64,000 nucleotides of DNA from Saccharothrix sp. ALI-22-I. GTDB taxonomy: Bacteria > Actinomycetota > Actinomycetes > Mycobacteriales > Pseudonocardiaceae. Below the pieces are notes generated by a model. It was not told the DNA's origin. It ran no database searches and saw nothing but the letters and a program-made list of their open reading frames with translations. Positions within the stretch are counted from its first letter, which is position 1. Each line of letters starts with the position of its first letter. The position numbers were made by a program, and so were the translations under genes. Where the stretch lies: NCBI RefSeq assembly GCF_001984175.1, contig NZ_MTQP01000068.1, positions 682,001-746,000 on the forward strand, read 5' to 3'. Of this stretch, positions 52,042-61,448 are shown piece by piece.

Positions 52042-52889
52042 TTCAGCTCGGGTGCGGTGCCCGCGGACGACAGCCATTCCTGCTCGATCCGGGCCAGCGT
52101 GCCGTCGGCGCGCAGGTTCTCCACCGCCGTCGAGACGCACGCGGTGAGCGCGCTGCCCTTGTCGAGCACGATGCCGAACTGCTCGGGCTTGCCGTCGCCC
52201 GACGGGATCTGGCCGACGATCAGGCCGTCCTCCAGTTCGGCGGAGGTGATGTAGAACGCGGTCGGCAGGTCCACCACGAGCGCGTCGATCTGGCCGGCGC
52301 GCAGCGCGGCCTTGGCGTCGTCGTTGGTGTTGTAGACCGCGACGTCCTGCTCCGGCTGCAGGCGCTGGGCGGCCTCGAAGCTGGTGGTGCCGACCTGGGC
52401 GCCGATCTTGACCGCCTTCAGCTCCGCCAGCGTCTTCACCGAGGCGGCCTTGGACGACTTCAGCGTGATCACGGCCTGGTCCACGTCGTAGTACGGCGCG
52501 GAGAAGTCGACGGCCTGCTTGCGCTCCTCGGTGATGGAGAACTCGTTCAGGTCCATGTCGTAGGTCTTCTGGCCGGGCTGGATGGCCGCGTTGAACGGCA
52601 CCCGCGTCCACACCACGTCGCTCTTGGCGTAGCCGAGTTCCTCGGCGAGCGCGTAGGCGACGGCCGACTCGAACCCCTTGCCGTTGGTCGGGTCGTCGTC
52701 CACGAACCACGGCTCGTACACCGGCTGGTCCGTACCGAACGTGATCTTGCCCGGGGTGAGCGTGGCCAGCTGGTCCTTCGTGCAGGCCACGCCGTCCACC
52801 TGGTTGGTCGGCTGTGCGGTCTGGTCCGCGGGGGCGCAGGCGACAGCGAGGACGGCGGTCACGGCGAGTATCAGTCCGGGTGCGCGCAT
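52038..52889 (-). CDS. Polar amino acid ABC transporter, substrate-binding lipoprotein
   Basis: A 283-residue lipoprotein. The signal ends in LAVAC, and the family 3 binding domain follows with ITFGTDQPVYEPWFV, FNAAIQPGQKTYDMDLNEFS, ERKQAVDFSAPYY and GTTSFEAAQR. The ATG at 52889 is 64 bases from divergent purC. AAGATT ends 6 bases before it, so the operon may begin with a leaderless mRNA. The exact amino acid bound is not readable. Confidence 0.93.
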   Translation of the reverse strand: MRAPGLILAVTAVLAVACAPADQTAQPTNQVDGVACTKDQLATLTPGKITFGTDQPVYEPWFVDDDPTNGKGFESAVAYALAEELGYAKSDVVWTRVPFNAAIQPGQKTYDMDLNEFSITEERKQAVDFSAPYYDVDQAVITLKSSKAASVKTLAELKAVKIGAQVGTTSFEAAQRLQPEQDVAVYNTNDDAKAALRAGQIDALVVDLPTAFYITSAELEDGLIVGQIPSGDGKPEQFGIVLDKGSALTACVSTAVENLRADGTLARIEQEWLSSAGTAPELK

Positions 52890-52940
52890 GGCACGAATCT
52901 TGCCGCAGGTGGGAAGGACGGCCCACAACGTTCGGACAAG

Positions 52941-52953
52941 TAGGCTTCGGGCC

Positions 52954-52954
<1 letters not shown>
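52941..52954 (+). promoter_or_regulatory. -10-like TAGGCT placing purC as leaderless
   Basis: TAGGCT at 52941-52946 ends 7 bases before the purC GTG at 52954. The following TTCGGGCC resembles the purD spacer TTCCGCACC. No ribosome-binding site is present. Confidence 0.5.
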
Positions 52955-53844
<890 letters not shown>

Positions 53845-53916
53845 TTCGCGCGATCCCCATCCGGGCGTCACCTGGTCTTAGAGCGGGCGACACGCCGGTG
53901 GTGCGCACTGGGTGGC

Positions 53917-54636
53917 ATGGTCGCCGACCTCGTGGTTTCGCTGTCCGGCATCGGGCCGAGCACGCTCGCCCGGTGCGCCGACCTCGCCGACGAACTGGAC
54001 CGGCGGCGGGTGCCGCTGTCACTGCTCCTCGCGCCGCGCAAAGCCGTGCCCGGTGAGGCGCTGAACTGGGTGCGCACCCGCGTGGCCGCCGGTGACGCGC
54101 TGGTCCTGCACGGTTTCGACCACCAGCCGGACCCGACGCACCGGGCGGTGTCGCTGCGCCGGCGGGCCGAGTTCTCCGCGCTGCCCGCGCACGAAGCCGG
54201 CCTGCGGCTGGTCGCCGCACGGACCGCGTTGGCACGGTTGGGGCTGACCACCGACCTGTTCGCGCCGCCCGGTTGGCTGGCGTCACCGGGCACGGTGGTC
54301 GCGTTGAAGCGGCACCGGTTCGCGGTGTGCGCGGACATGGCGGGCGTGCGGGACCTGCGCACCGGCGAGGTGCGGACCGGGCGGGTGCGGATGCTCAGCG
54401 AGCACTGGAGCTACCTGCTCGGCACCGGACGTGCGGCTCGACGCGGCGGGTTGGTGCGGATCGGGGTGGACGCCGCGTCGCTGGACCGACTCGGGCCGCG
54501 TGAAGTGCTGCTGGAGGCCGTTGACCTGGCCTTGCACCACGGCGCGTCGCCGATGACCTACAGCTCGACCGCCTCACCCCGGGGCAGCACGACGACTTCC
54601 ACGCCTTCGGGCGCGGTGCCGACCAGGACGCGGTAG
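53917..54636 (+). CDS. DUF2334 / polysaccharide deacetylase-like protein
   Basis: A 239-residue protein with a NodB-like barrel. The first strand VADLVVSLSGIGP, the metal motif LVLHGFDHQ and FAPPGWLASPGTVVALKR are typical of DUF2334-type deacetylase-like proteins. The last ~25 residues (after MTYSSTASP) are low-complexity Ser/Thr/Arg and are encoded opposite the end of the MBL-fold gene, a 79-base overlap. This suggests loss of the original stop. The substrate is unknown. Confidence 0.72.
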   Translation: MVADLVVSLSGIGPSTLARCADLADELDRRRVPLSLLLAPRKAVPGEALNWVRTRVAAGDALVLHGFDHQPDPTHRAVSLRRRAEFSALPAHEAGLRLVAARTALARLGLTTDLFAPPGWLASPGTVVALKRHRFAVCADMAGVRDLRTGEVRTGRVRMLSEHWSYLLGTGRAARRGGLVRIGVDAASLDRLGPREVLLEAVDLALHHGASPMTYSSTASPRGSTTTSTPSGAVPTRTR

Positions 54637-55169
54637 AAGATCTCGGTCTGCGCCAGGATCGCCTCGTGGATCGGCACCGCCTTGCGCGGGCCGACCTTGG
54701 CCAGGAAGTCCGCCGCGTCGGAGACCTTCATCCACGGTGCGGCGGTGGGCAGGCCGAGGATGTCGACGCGTTGTTCGGGCACGGTCAGCGAGTCGCCGGG
54801 GTGGTAGAACGCGCCGTGGTCGACCAGGTAGCCGACGTTCACCGGTAGTTCGATCGTCGAGTGGATCACCTCGTGCGGCGCGTCGATGACGTTGACGACG
54901 GTGTCGTTGAACTCCAGCGCGTCGCCCGGCTTGACGATCTCCGCGCCGTCGAGGTCGAACGGGGCGATCAGGCGTGCGCCGGGGTTGGTCGCGCGCAGGC
55001 CGGGCAGTTTCCCGGGGTCGACGTGGTCGCGGTGCTCGTGCGTGATCAGGATCGCGTCCAGGCCGTCTACCTGCTCGAAGTCCGACGAGAACGTGCCGGG
55101 GTCGAACAGCAGGCGCGCGGCGCCGGTGTCGACCAGCAGGCACGAGTGTCCGAAGTGGACGATCAGCAT
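54558..55169 (-). CDS. MBL-fold metallohydrolase
   Basis: A 203-residue metallo-beta-lactamase-fold protein of the UlaG-like group. It has HFGHSCLLVDTGAARLLFDP at the start, the metal motif THEHRDHVD, a downstream DAPHEVIHS and YHPGDSLTV (metal Asp). ATG 55169 is preceded by GGAGAGGAGG. It is followed on the complementary strand by the DUF2334 gene with a long 3' overlap. Members cleave sugar-lactone or phosphodiester substrates; here the substrate is unknown. Confidence 0.88.
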   Translation of the reverse strand: MLIVHFGHSCLLVDTGAARLLFDPGTFSSDFEQVDGLDAILITHEHRDHVDPGKLPGLRATNPGARLIAPFDLDGAEIVKPGDALEFNDTVVNVIDAPHEVIHSTIELPVNVGYLVDHGAFYHPGDSLTVPEQRVDILGLPTAAPWMKVSDAADFLAKVGPRKAVPIHEAILAQTEIFYRVLVGTAPEGVEVVVLPRGEAVEL

Positions 55170-55225
55170 GGGGTGGGGCCTCCTCTCCGCTTCGACCCGT
55201 TCTACTCCGGTTCGCTTTCCGCTGC

Positions 55226-56197
55226 TCAGCCCACGGCGTTCAGCAGCGCGTCCTCGACCTCCGGCGGCAGGCCCGCGCGCCGGGTGCGGTCCAGACCGAG
55301 ACCGCGTTCGTACTCCAGCGAGTCCAGTGCCGTGTCGGAGGTGGGGCGGACCCGGAGCCCGGCGGCGAGCGCGGGGCCGGCGTCGCGGAACATCATCGAC
55401 CGGTGGGTCGACGGCAGCCACAGCGGCAGGGAACGCGGCCCCACCCACGGCGCGACCTCGTGCTGCTGGAGGACGGGCTCGGGGATGCGGACCAACTCGG
55501 TGCCCTGCGGCGCCACCGCGCCCGCGATCTCGCCGAGGACCATGAACAGCGGGTTGGCCGGGCCGATGGCGTCGTAGGTGCCGGTGGTGCGCTGCTCGGC
55601 GGCGTCCACGATCCAGGCGGCGAGATCGCGCACGTCGATGTGCTGGGCGGGCTGGTCGGTCGCGTCGGGGACCGCGACCCGGCCGCCCTGGGACAGCCGG
55701 TTGGGCCAGTAACCGAACCGGTCGCTCGGATCGCCGGGGCCGGTGATGAGGCCGGCGCGGAGGATGAAGGCCCGGTCGCCGACGGCGTCGAGGACGGCGT
55801 TCTCACTGGCCACCTTGACCGCGCCGTACCGGTCGGGCGACGGCGGCGCGTCGGGGTCGTCCTCCAGCGGGTCGAGGGTGGCCGTGGTGCCGGGCGTGGA
55901 GTGGTCGGCGTAGACGGAGCAGCTGGAGACGAACGTCCAGTGGTCGGTGGTCACCGATCTCAGCGCCTGGCGGACCCAGGTCACCGACATCTTCGCCACG
56001 TCCACGACCGCGTCGAAGTGCGAGCCCTCCAACGGCCCGAGCCCGACGTTCCGGTCGACCGCGACGTGCTGTGCCCCCTCGGGAACCTGACCGGACTCCC
56101 CACGTGCAGCGCACACCACCTCGTGCCCGCGCCGCACTGCCTCAACGGCCGTCGCCTTGCTGAGGAACACCGTGCCACCAAGCACCAGGATGCGCAT
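55226..56197 (-). CDS. NAD-dependent epimerase/dehydratase family protein
   Basis: A 323-residue extended-SDR protein. It starts MRILVLGGTVFLSKATA, where the usual GxxGxxG is altered to GGTVFLS, as in the chloroplast-RNA-binding/reductase-like subgroup. The serine region is FVSSCSVYAD, YxxxK is YGAVK in DRYGAVKVASEN, and LRAGLITGPGDPSDR follows. It could act on a nucleotide sugar or be a non-catalytic relative. It is transcribed with the MBL gene (gap 56 bases). Confidence 0.85.
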   Translation of the reverse strand: MRILVLGGTVFLSKATAVEAVRRGHEVVCAARGESGQVPEGAQHVAVDRNVGLGPLEGSHFDAVVDVAKMSVTWVRQALRSVTTDHWTFVSSCSVYADHSTPGTTATLDPLEDDPDAPPSPDRYGAVKVASENAVLDAVGDRAFILRAGLITGPGDPSDRFGYWPNRLSQGGRVAVPDATDQPAQHIDVRDLAAWIVDAAEQRTTGTYDAIGPANPLFMVLGEIAGAVAPQGTELVRIPEPVLQQHEVAPWVGPRSLPLWLPSTHRSMMFRDAGPALAAGLRVRPTSDTALDSLEYERGLGLDRTRRAGLPPEVEDALLNAVG

Positions 56198-56497
56198 GAT
56201 CCCCACACTGCGTGCCCAAGCACCGGCCCGCCACCGCGTCCGCCCACAGCGAACGCCTGACTTGCTCAAGAAGTGGCGCGAGCACGGTCGCCGACCGTCC
56301 GGACGGGTGCCGCGCTCACTTCCTCGGCCTACGGGGCCTTGGCGAGTTCAGGTTATCAGGAACCGGTCGAAATGACCTTGTCTCGATCGGGTGGTACTAG
56401 GTGAACGTGTGCTGCCCGCCACCTGGGAAGTTGATGAACACCCAGGTCAGGTAGGCTCTCTGAGTACCGCAGTCCTCCTAGCTTGGAGCAGCCTGTC
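56198..56497. other. 300-base gap upstream of purS
   Basis: No gene is supported between the epimerase start and purS. The last 70 bases contain the purSQL promoter candidate (TTGATG at 56431-56436 and TAGGCT at 56452-56457) and a leader of about 35 bases. Short frames across 56212-56400 show no convincing family features. No riboswitch-like fold was recognised. Confidence 0.55.
56431..56457 (+). promoter_or_regulatory. Putative purSQL promoter
   Basis: TTGATG (56431-56436), a 15-base spacer and TAGGCT (56452-56457) precede purS by about 40 bases. The -10 box is identical to those of purD and purC, but here a leader with GGAG remains, so purS is not leaderless. Confidence 0.45.
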
Positions 56498-56737
56498 GTG
56501 GCCCGAGTCGTCGTCGACGTCATGCCGAAGCCCGAAATCCTCGACCCGCAGGGACAGGCGGTGGCCAACGCGCTGCCCCGTCTCGGGTTCGACGGAATCA
56601 CCAGTGTCCGCCAGGGCAAGCACTTCGAGCTGGAGGTCGCCGACGATGTCGACGACGCCACGCTCGCGAAGATCGCCGAGACCTTCCTCGCCAACCCGGT
56701 GATCGAGGACTGGGTCGTGAGGCGGGTAGAGGCATGA
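56498..56737 (+). CDS. purS: Phosphoribosylformylglycinamidine synthase subunit PurS
   Basis: A 79-residue small subunit of the three-part FGAM synthase. It has VDVMPKPEILDPQGQAVANA, LGFDGITSVRQGKHFELEV and FLANPVIEDWVV, all typical of PurS. It bridges PurQ and PurL and helps channel ammonia. GTG 56498 is preferred, with TTGGAG upstream. It overlaps purQ by 4 bases (ATGA). Confidence 0.95.
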   Translation: MARVVVDVMPKPEILDPQGQAVANALPRLGFDGITSVRQGKHFELEVADDVDDATLAKIAETFLANPVIEDWVVRRVEA

Positions 56738-57405
56738 GGGTCGGGGTCATCACGTTCCCCGGCACGCTGGACGACGTCGACGCGGCCCGCGCGGTCCAGT
56801 ACGCGGGTGGGGAAGCGGTCAAGCTCTGGCACGCCGACCACGACCTGAAGGACGTCGACGCGGTCATCGTGCCCGGTGGGTTCTCCTACGGCGACTACCT
56901 GCGCTGCGGCGCGATCGCCCGGTTCGCCCCGGTCATGCAGGAAGTGATCGACGCGGCGCGCAAGGGCATGCCGGTCCTCGGCATCTGCAACGGCTTCCAG
57001 ATCCTGTGCGAGGCCCACCTGCTGCCCGGCGCGCTGATCCGCAACCACAAGCTGCACTTCGTGTGCCGCGACCAGTGGTTGAAGGTCGAGAACAACGCGA
57101 CCGCCTGGACCAGCCGGTACGACCAGGGCGCGGAGATCCTCGTCCCGCTCAAGTCCGGTGAGGGTGGCTACCAGGCCGACCAGTCCACCTTGGACGAGCT
57201 CGAAGGCGAGGGTCGGGTCGTGTTCCGCTACGTCGGCGAGAACCCGAACGGCTCGCGCAACGACATCGCGGGCATCACCAGCGCCAACGGCCGGATCGTC
57301 GGCCTGATGCCGCACCCCGAGCACGCCATCGACGCCCTCACCGGACCGACCGATGACGGTCTCGGCATGTTCCTGTCCCTAGTCGACGCGGTGGTGACGG
57401 CGTGA
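56734..57405 (+). CDS. purQ: Phosphoribosylformylglycinamidine synthase subunit PurQ
   Basis: A 223-residue class I glutamine amidotransferase that releases ammonia for FGAM synthesis. The nucleophile Cys is in LGICNGFQILCE, the catalytic His-Glu in GLMPHPEHAID, and the start is VGVITFPGTLDDVDAARA. It overlaps both purS (ATGA) and purL (GTGA), giving tightly coupled translation of the complex. Confidence 0.97.
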   Translation: MRVGVITFPGTLDDVDAARAVQYAGGEAVKLWHADHDLKDVDAVIVPGGFSYGDYLRCGAIARFAPVMQEVIDAARKGMPVLGICNGFQILCEAHLLPGALIRNHKLHFVCRDQWLKVENNATAWTSRYDQGAEILVPLKSGEGGYQADQSTLDELEGEGRVVFRYVGENPNGSRNDIAGITSANGRIVGLMPHPEHAIDALTGPTDDGLGMFLSLVDAVVTA

Positions 57406-59678
57406 ACGCCGAAATGGTCAAAACCGACACCGTCAAGAACGCGGAGAGCACGCCCGACCAGGACCAGCCCTACAAGGAGCTGGGCCTCAAGGACGACGAG
57501 TACGCCCGCATCAAGGACATCCTGGGCCGCCGCCCCACGGACGCCGAGCTGGCCATGTACTCGGTGATGTGGAGCGAGCACTGCTCCTACAAGTCGTCCA
57601 AGGTGCACCTGAAGTACTTCAGCGACACCACGACCGACGAGATGCGCTCGAAGATGCTCGCGGGCATCGGCGAGAACGCGGGCGTGGTCGACATCGGTGA
57701 CGGCTGGGCGATCACGTTCAAGGCCGAGAGCCACAACCACCCGTCGTACGTCGAGCCGTACCAGGGCGCGGCGACGGGTGTGGGCGGCATCGTGCGCGAC
57801 ATCCTGGCGATGGGCGCACGCCCGCTGGCCGTGATGGACCCGCTGCGGTTCGGGCCGGCCGACGCGCCGGACACCCGCCGCGTGCTGCCGGGCATCGTGG
57901 CCGGCGTCGGTGGCTACGGCAACTGCCTGGGCCTGCCCAACATCGGCGGCGAGGTTGTGTTCGACGCGACCTACGCGGGAAACCCGCTGGTCAATGCCCT
58001 GTGCGTGGGTGCGATGCGGGTCGAGGACCTGCACTTGGCGCACGCCTCGGGCACCGGTAACAAGGTCATCCTGTTCGGCGCGCGTACCGGCCTGGACGGT
58101 ATCGGCGGCGTGTCCGTGCTGGCGAGCGAGACGTTCGACGACTCCGCGGGCAAGCGCAAGAAGCTGCCGAGCGTGCAGGTGGGCGACCCGTTCACCGAGA
58201 AGGTGCTGATCGAGTGCTGCCTGGAGCTGTTCGCCGAGCGCATCGTGGTCGGCATCCAGGACCTCGGCGGCGCGGGCCTGGCGTGCGCGACGTCGGAGCT
58301 GGCCAGTGCCGGTGACGGCGGCATGCACGTCTACCTGGACCGGGTGCCGCTGCGCGCGTCGGGCATGACGCCGGCGGAGATCCTGTCCAGCGAGTCGCAG
58401 GAGCGCATGTGCGCGGTCGTGCGGCCGGAGGACCTGGACGCGTTCATGGCGGTCTGCGCGAAGTGGGACGTCATCGCCACCGAGATCGGTGAGGTCACCG
58501 AGGGCGACCGGCTGGTCATCACCTGGCACGACGAGGTCGTGCTGGACGTGCCGCCGCGCACCGTCGCGCACGAGGGCCCGGTGTACAACCGGCCGATCGA
58601 GCGCCCGGCCGACCAGGACGCGCTCCAGGCCGACACCCCGGACGCGCTGGCCAAGCCCGCGGACGACGAGCTGCTGCCGCTGATCAAGACCATGGCCGCG
58701 TCGCCGAACCTGGCGTCGAAGCGGTGGGTCACCCAGCAGTACGACCGGTACGTGCGCGGTGGCACGGTGCTCGCGCAGCCCGCCGACTCGGGCATGATCC
58801 GCATCGACGAGTCGACCAACCGGGGCGTGGCGCTGTCCACGGACTGCAACGGCCGCTACACGAAGCTGGACCCGTACGCGGGCGCGCAGTTGGCGTTGGC
58901 CGAGGCGTACCGGAACGTGGCGACGACGGGTGCGACGCCGGTCGCGGTGACCAACTGCCTGAACTTCGGCTCGCCGGAGGACCCGGCGGTGATGTGGCAG
59001 TTCGAGCAGGCCGTGAAGGGTCTCGCGGACGGCTGCGTCGAGCTGGGCATCCCGGTGACCGGCGGCAACGTCAGCTTCTACAACCAGACCGGTTCCACCG
59101 CGATCCTGCCGACGCCGGTCGTGGGCGTGCTGGGCGTGATCGACGACGTCCGCCGCCGGGTTCCGACCGGGATCGGCGCGGAGGCCGGCGAGACGCTGCT
59201 GCTGCTCGGCGAGACGCGCGAGGAGTTCGGCGGCTCGGAGTGGGCGCACGTCGTGCACGGCCACCTGGGCGGTCTGCCGCCGAAGGTGGACCTGGCCCGC
59301 GAGAAGCTGCTGGGCGAGGTGCTGGTGGCGGGTTCGCGCGACGGCATGCTGTCCGCCGCGCACGACCTGTCCGAGGGCGGTCTGGCCCAGGCGCTGGTGG
59401 AGACGTGCCTGATCGGCGAGGTCGGCGCGCGGGTGTTCCTCGAAGGCGAGAAGTTCACCGAGCTGTTCAGCGAGTCGACGGCCCGCGTGCTGGTGGCCGT
59501 GCCGCGCACGGAGGAACTGCGGTTCACCGACATGTGCACCGCGCGCGGCCTGCCGTGGCGCAAGGTCGGCGTGGTGGACCCGGAGTCCGACGCGCTGGAG
59601 ATCCAGGACCTGGGTCAGCTGCCGCTGGCCGAGCTGCGTGAGGCCTGGGAGGGCACTCTCCCGGCGCTGTTCGACTGA
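57402..59678 (+). CDS. purL: Phosphoribosylformylglycinamidine synthase subunit PurL
   Basis: A 758-residue synthetase subunit of the small PurL type. It converts FGAR to FGAM with ATP and ammonia from PurQ. The SEHCSYKSSK motif is near residue 64, then ESHNHPSYVEPYQGAATGVG, GGAGLACATSELA, and in the second half TGATPVAVTNCLNFGSPE, VTGGNVSFYNQT and AHDLSEGGLAQALVE. The start is GTG 57402; ATG 57414 is possible. It is followed by a hairpin terminator. purF and purM are not next to it. Confidence 0.97.
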   Translation: MNAEMVKTDTVKNAESTPDQDQPYKELGLKDDEYARIKDILGRRPTDAELAMYSVMWSEHCSYKSSKVHLKYFSDTTTDEMRSKMLAGIGENAGVVDIGDGWAITFKAESHNHPSYVEPYQGAATGVGGIVRDILAMGARPLAVMDPLRFGPADAPDTRRVLPGIVAGVGGYGNCLGLPNIGGEVVFDATYAGNPLVNALCVGAMRVEDLHLAHASGTGNKVILFGARTGLDGIGGVSVLASETFDDSAGKRKKLPSVQVGDPFTEKVLIECCLELFAERIVVGIQDLGGAGLACATSELASAGDGGMHVYLDRVPLRASGMTPAEILSSESQERMCAVVRPEDLDAFMAVCAKWDVIATEIGEVTEGDRLVITWHDEVVLDVPPRTVAHEGPVYNRPIERPADQDALQADTPDALAKPADDELLPLIKTMAASPNLASKRWVTQQYDRYVRGGTVLAQPADSGMIRIDESTNRGVALSTDCNGRYTKLDPYAGAQLALAEAYRNVATTGATPVAVTNCLNFGSPEDPAVMWQFEQAVKGLADGCVELGIPVTGGNVSFYNQTGSTAILPTPVVGVLGVIDDVRRRVPTGIGAEAGETLLLLGETREEFGGSEWAHVVHGHLGGLPPKVDLAREKLLGEVLVAGSRDGMLSAAHDLSEGGLAQALVETCLIGEVGARVFLEGEKFTELFSESTARVLVAVPRTEELRFTDMCTARGLPWRKVGVVDPESDALEIQDLGQLPLAELREAWEGTLPALFD

Positions 59679-59688
59679 GTCCGTGGTG

Positions 59689-59724
59689 GTGGCCGGTCGG
59701 GGTGTTTCAGCCCCGGCCGGCCAC
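59689..59724 (+). terminator. Hairpin terminator after purL
   Basis: GTGGCCGGTCGGGG (59689-59702) pairs with CCCCGGCCGGCCAC (59711-59724), one G-T wobble, around TGTTTCAG. It begins 11 bases after the purL stop and precedes the convergent lysozyme gene end at 59745. Confidence 0.8.
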
Positions 59725-59744
59725 TTCTACCAACGGACGGGGTG

Positions 59745-60536
59745 TCAGCCGTTGGCCAGTGCCTGGAGTCGGTCGTAGGCGCCGTTGAACTGGTTCTGGT
59801 CGATGGGCGACGACGAGTACTGCCAGAACGTGTAGTACGGCCAGGCGTGCGGCAGGGTGCCGACGGTGGACGAGTAGCGCGCGACCCACACCGGGTTGTT
59901 GGCGCTGAAGTCGCCGCTCACGCACTGGCTCCACCAGCTCGTGGACGTGTAGATGACCGGCCAGCGGGTGGTGCGGGCGTGGTAGCGGTCGCTGAACGCC
60001 TTGATCCACGTGTTCATGCCCGCCTTGGACAGGCCGTAGCAGGTGGAGCCGTACGGGTTGTACTCCATGTCCAGCGCGCCGGGCAGGGTCTTGCCGTCCC
60101 GCGACCAGCCGCCGCCGTTGTTGACGAAGTAGTCGGCCTGGGTGGCGCCGGCGGACCGGTCGGGCAGCGCGAAGTGGTAGGCGCCGCGGATCATGCCGAC
60201 GTTGTAGGACCCGTTGTACTGCTGGGCGAAGTACGGGTTGCGGTAGGTGGTGCTCTCGGTCGCCTTGACGTAGGCGAACCGCTTGCCCTGACCCCACCAG
60301 TACGGCCAGTCGACGTTGCCTTGGTGACTGCTGACGTCGATGCCGTACACGACGGCCTGGGCGCTGGGGTCGGTGTCGATGACGATGCGCTGCCCGCCGC
60401 CTTCGTGCTTGGCCATCTGCGAGCCCATGGCGTGGTCTTCGACGACGGGCGCGGCCTGCGCGGTGCCGGCCAAGCCGATCAGGGCCAGACCGGCGCTGGT
60501 CATGAGGGCTGCTGCGGAGCGTGTGAAGTTGTTCAT
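59745..60536 (-). CDS. Secreted GH25 lysozyme
   Basis: A 263-residue muramidase cleaving the MurNAc-GlcNAc bond of peptidoglycan. The signal peptide ends near GTAQA-APV (residue ~29). The GH25 domain has VYGIDVSSHQGNVDW with the first catalytic Asp, FAYVKATES, GAYHFALPD and the catalytic pair in ALDMEYNPYG. It ends without a binding domain. The gene is 3 bases downstream of a second GH25 gene with which it shares most motifs, so the two arose by tandem duplication and are probably cotranscribed. Confidence 0.93.
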   Translation of the reverse strand: MNNFTRSAAALMTSAGLALIGLAGTAQAAPVVEDHAMGSQMAKHEGGGQRIVIDTDPSAQAVVYGIDVSSHQGNVDWPYWWGQGKRFAYVKATESTTYRNPYFAQQYNGSYNVGMIRGAYHFALPDRSAGATQADYFVNNGGGWSRDGKTLPGALDMEYNPYGSTCYGLSKAGMNTWIKAFSDRYHARTTRWPVIYTSTSWWSQCVSGDFSANNPVWVARYSSTVGTLPHAWPYYTFWQYSSSPIDQNQFNGAYDRLQALANG

Positions 60537-60539
60537 CGA

Positions 60540-61361
60540 TCAGCCCTGTGCGACCCGGAGCAGTTGCTCGTGGTTGCCGTTGAACAGGTTCTGGTCACCG
60601 GGGAACAGCCCGGCCGCCCGCCACTGCCAGATCGTCTGGTAGTCCCACCCGTGCGGCAGGGGGCCGAGCACGTCGGCGTAGTGCGCCACCCACAGCGGGC
60701 TCGTGTCGCCGAACCGCGCCGCCTCGCCGACGCACCGGTTCCACCAGCTCGTGGACGTGTAGATGGTCGGGTGCCGGCCGGTCCGCGTGAAGAGGCGGTC
60801 GCTGAACGCCCGCACCCACCCGCCCATCGCGGCCTGGCTCAGGCCGTAGCACGTGTCGCCGTACGGGTTGTACTCCATGTCCAACGCGCCGGGCAGGGTC
60901 TTGCCGTCACGGGACCAGCCGCCGCCGTTGGACGCGAAGAAGTCGGCCTGCGCCGTGCCGTCCGAACGGTCGGGCAGCGCGAAGTGGTAGGCGCCGCGGG
61001 TCATGCCGACGTCATACGACCCGTTGTACTGCTGGGTGAACTTCGGGTTGCGGTACCCGGTGCCCTCGGTCGCCTTGACGTAGGCGAACCGCGCGCCGTC
61101 GGCCCAGGCCTTGCCCCAGTCGACGTCACCCTGATGGCTGCTGACGTCCATGCCTGGGACCCCGTCGTACCGCGGCGCGGACAACGGCGGGGGCCGCGTG
61201 GTGTTGCCCCAGCCCTCGTGCTTCGCGATCTGCGAGCCCGCGTGGTGGTCCGCGGAACCCTCGGGCAGCGCTTCGGCGACGGGTACCTGGGTGATCGCCA
61301 TCGTGATCGTGAGGGCACCCAGTTGAGCGGTCAAGGTGCGCAGACGGGTGTGCGTCGCCAT
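60540..61361 (-). CDS. Secreted GH25 lysozyme (upstream paralogue)
   Basis: A 273-residue GH25 muramidase with signal peptide (residues ~1-33, ending VAEA-LPE). It has MDVSSHQGDVDWGKAW, FAYVKATEGTGYRNP, GAYHFALPDRS and ALDMEYNPYGDTCYGLS. It differs from its neighbour mainly in the N-terminal linker, which carries a PPPLS stretch, and in surface loops. ATG 61361 has a GGGGGTG site. Both mature proteins share the segment GSQ-AKHEG before the catalytic domain. Confidence 0.93.
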   Translation of the reverse strand: MATHTRLRTLTAQLGALTITMAITQVPVAEALPEGSADHHAGSQIAKHEGWGNTTRPPPLSAPRYDGVPGMDVSSHQGDVDWGKAWADGARFAYVKATEGTGYRNPKFTQQYNGSYDVGMTRGAYHFALPDRSDGTAQADFFASNGGGWSRDGKTLPGALDMEYNPYGDTCYGLSQAAMGGWVRAFSDRLFTRTGRHPTIYTSTSWWNRCVGEAARFGDTSPLWVAHYADVLGPLPHGWDYQTIWQWRAAGLFPGDQNLFNGNHEQLLRVAQG

Positions 61362-61448
61362 TGACACCCCCATTCGGTCGGCGGTGCTGGTACCTCTGGC
61401 CTAGATCGATCGTCAGGCCGTTCGTCCCGCACCGCATCCGGGGAGATG

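Noticed and set aside
56198..56497. Purine riboswitch or small gene upstream of purS
   Set aside because: No three-way-junction pattern or convincing frame was found; the region is described as a promoter-bearing gap.
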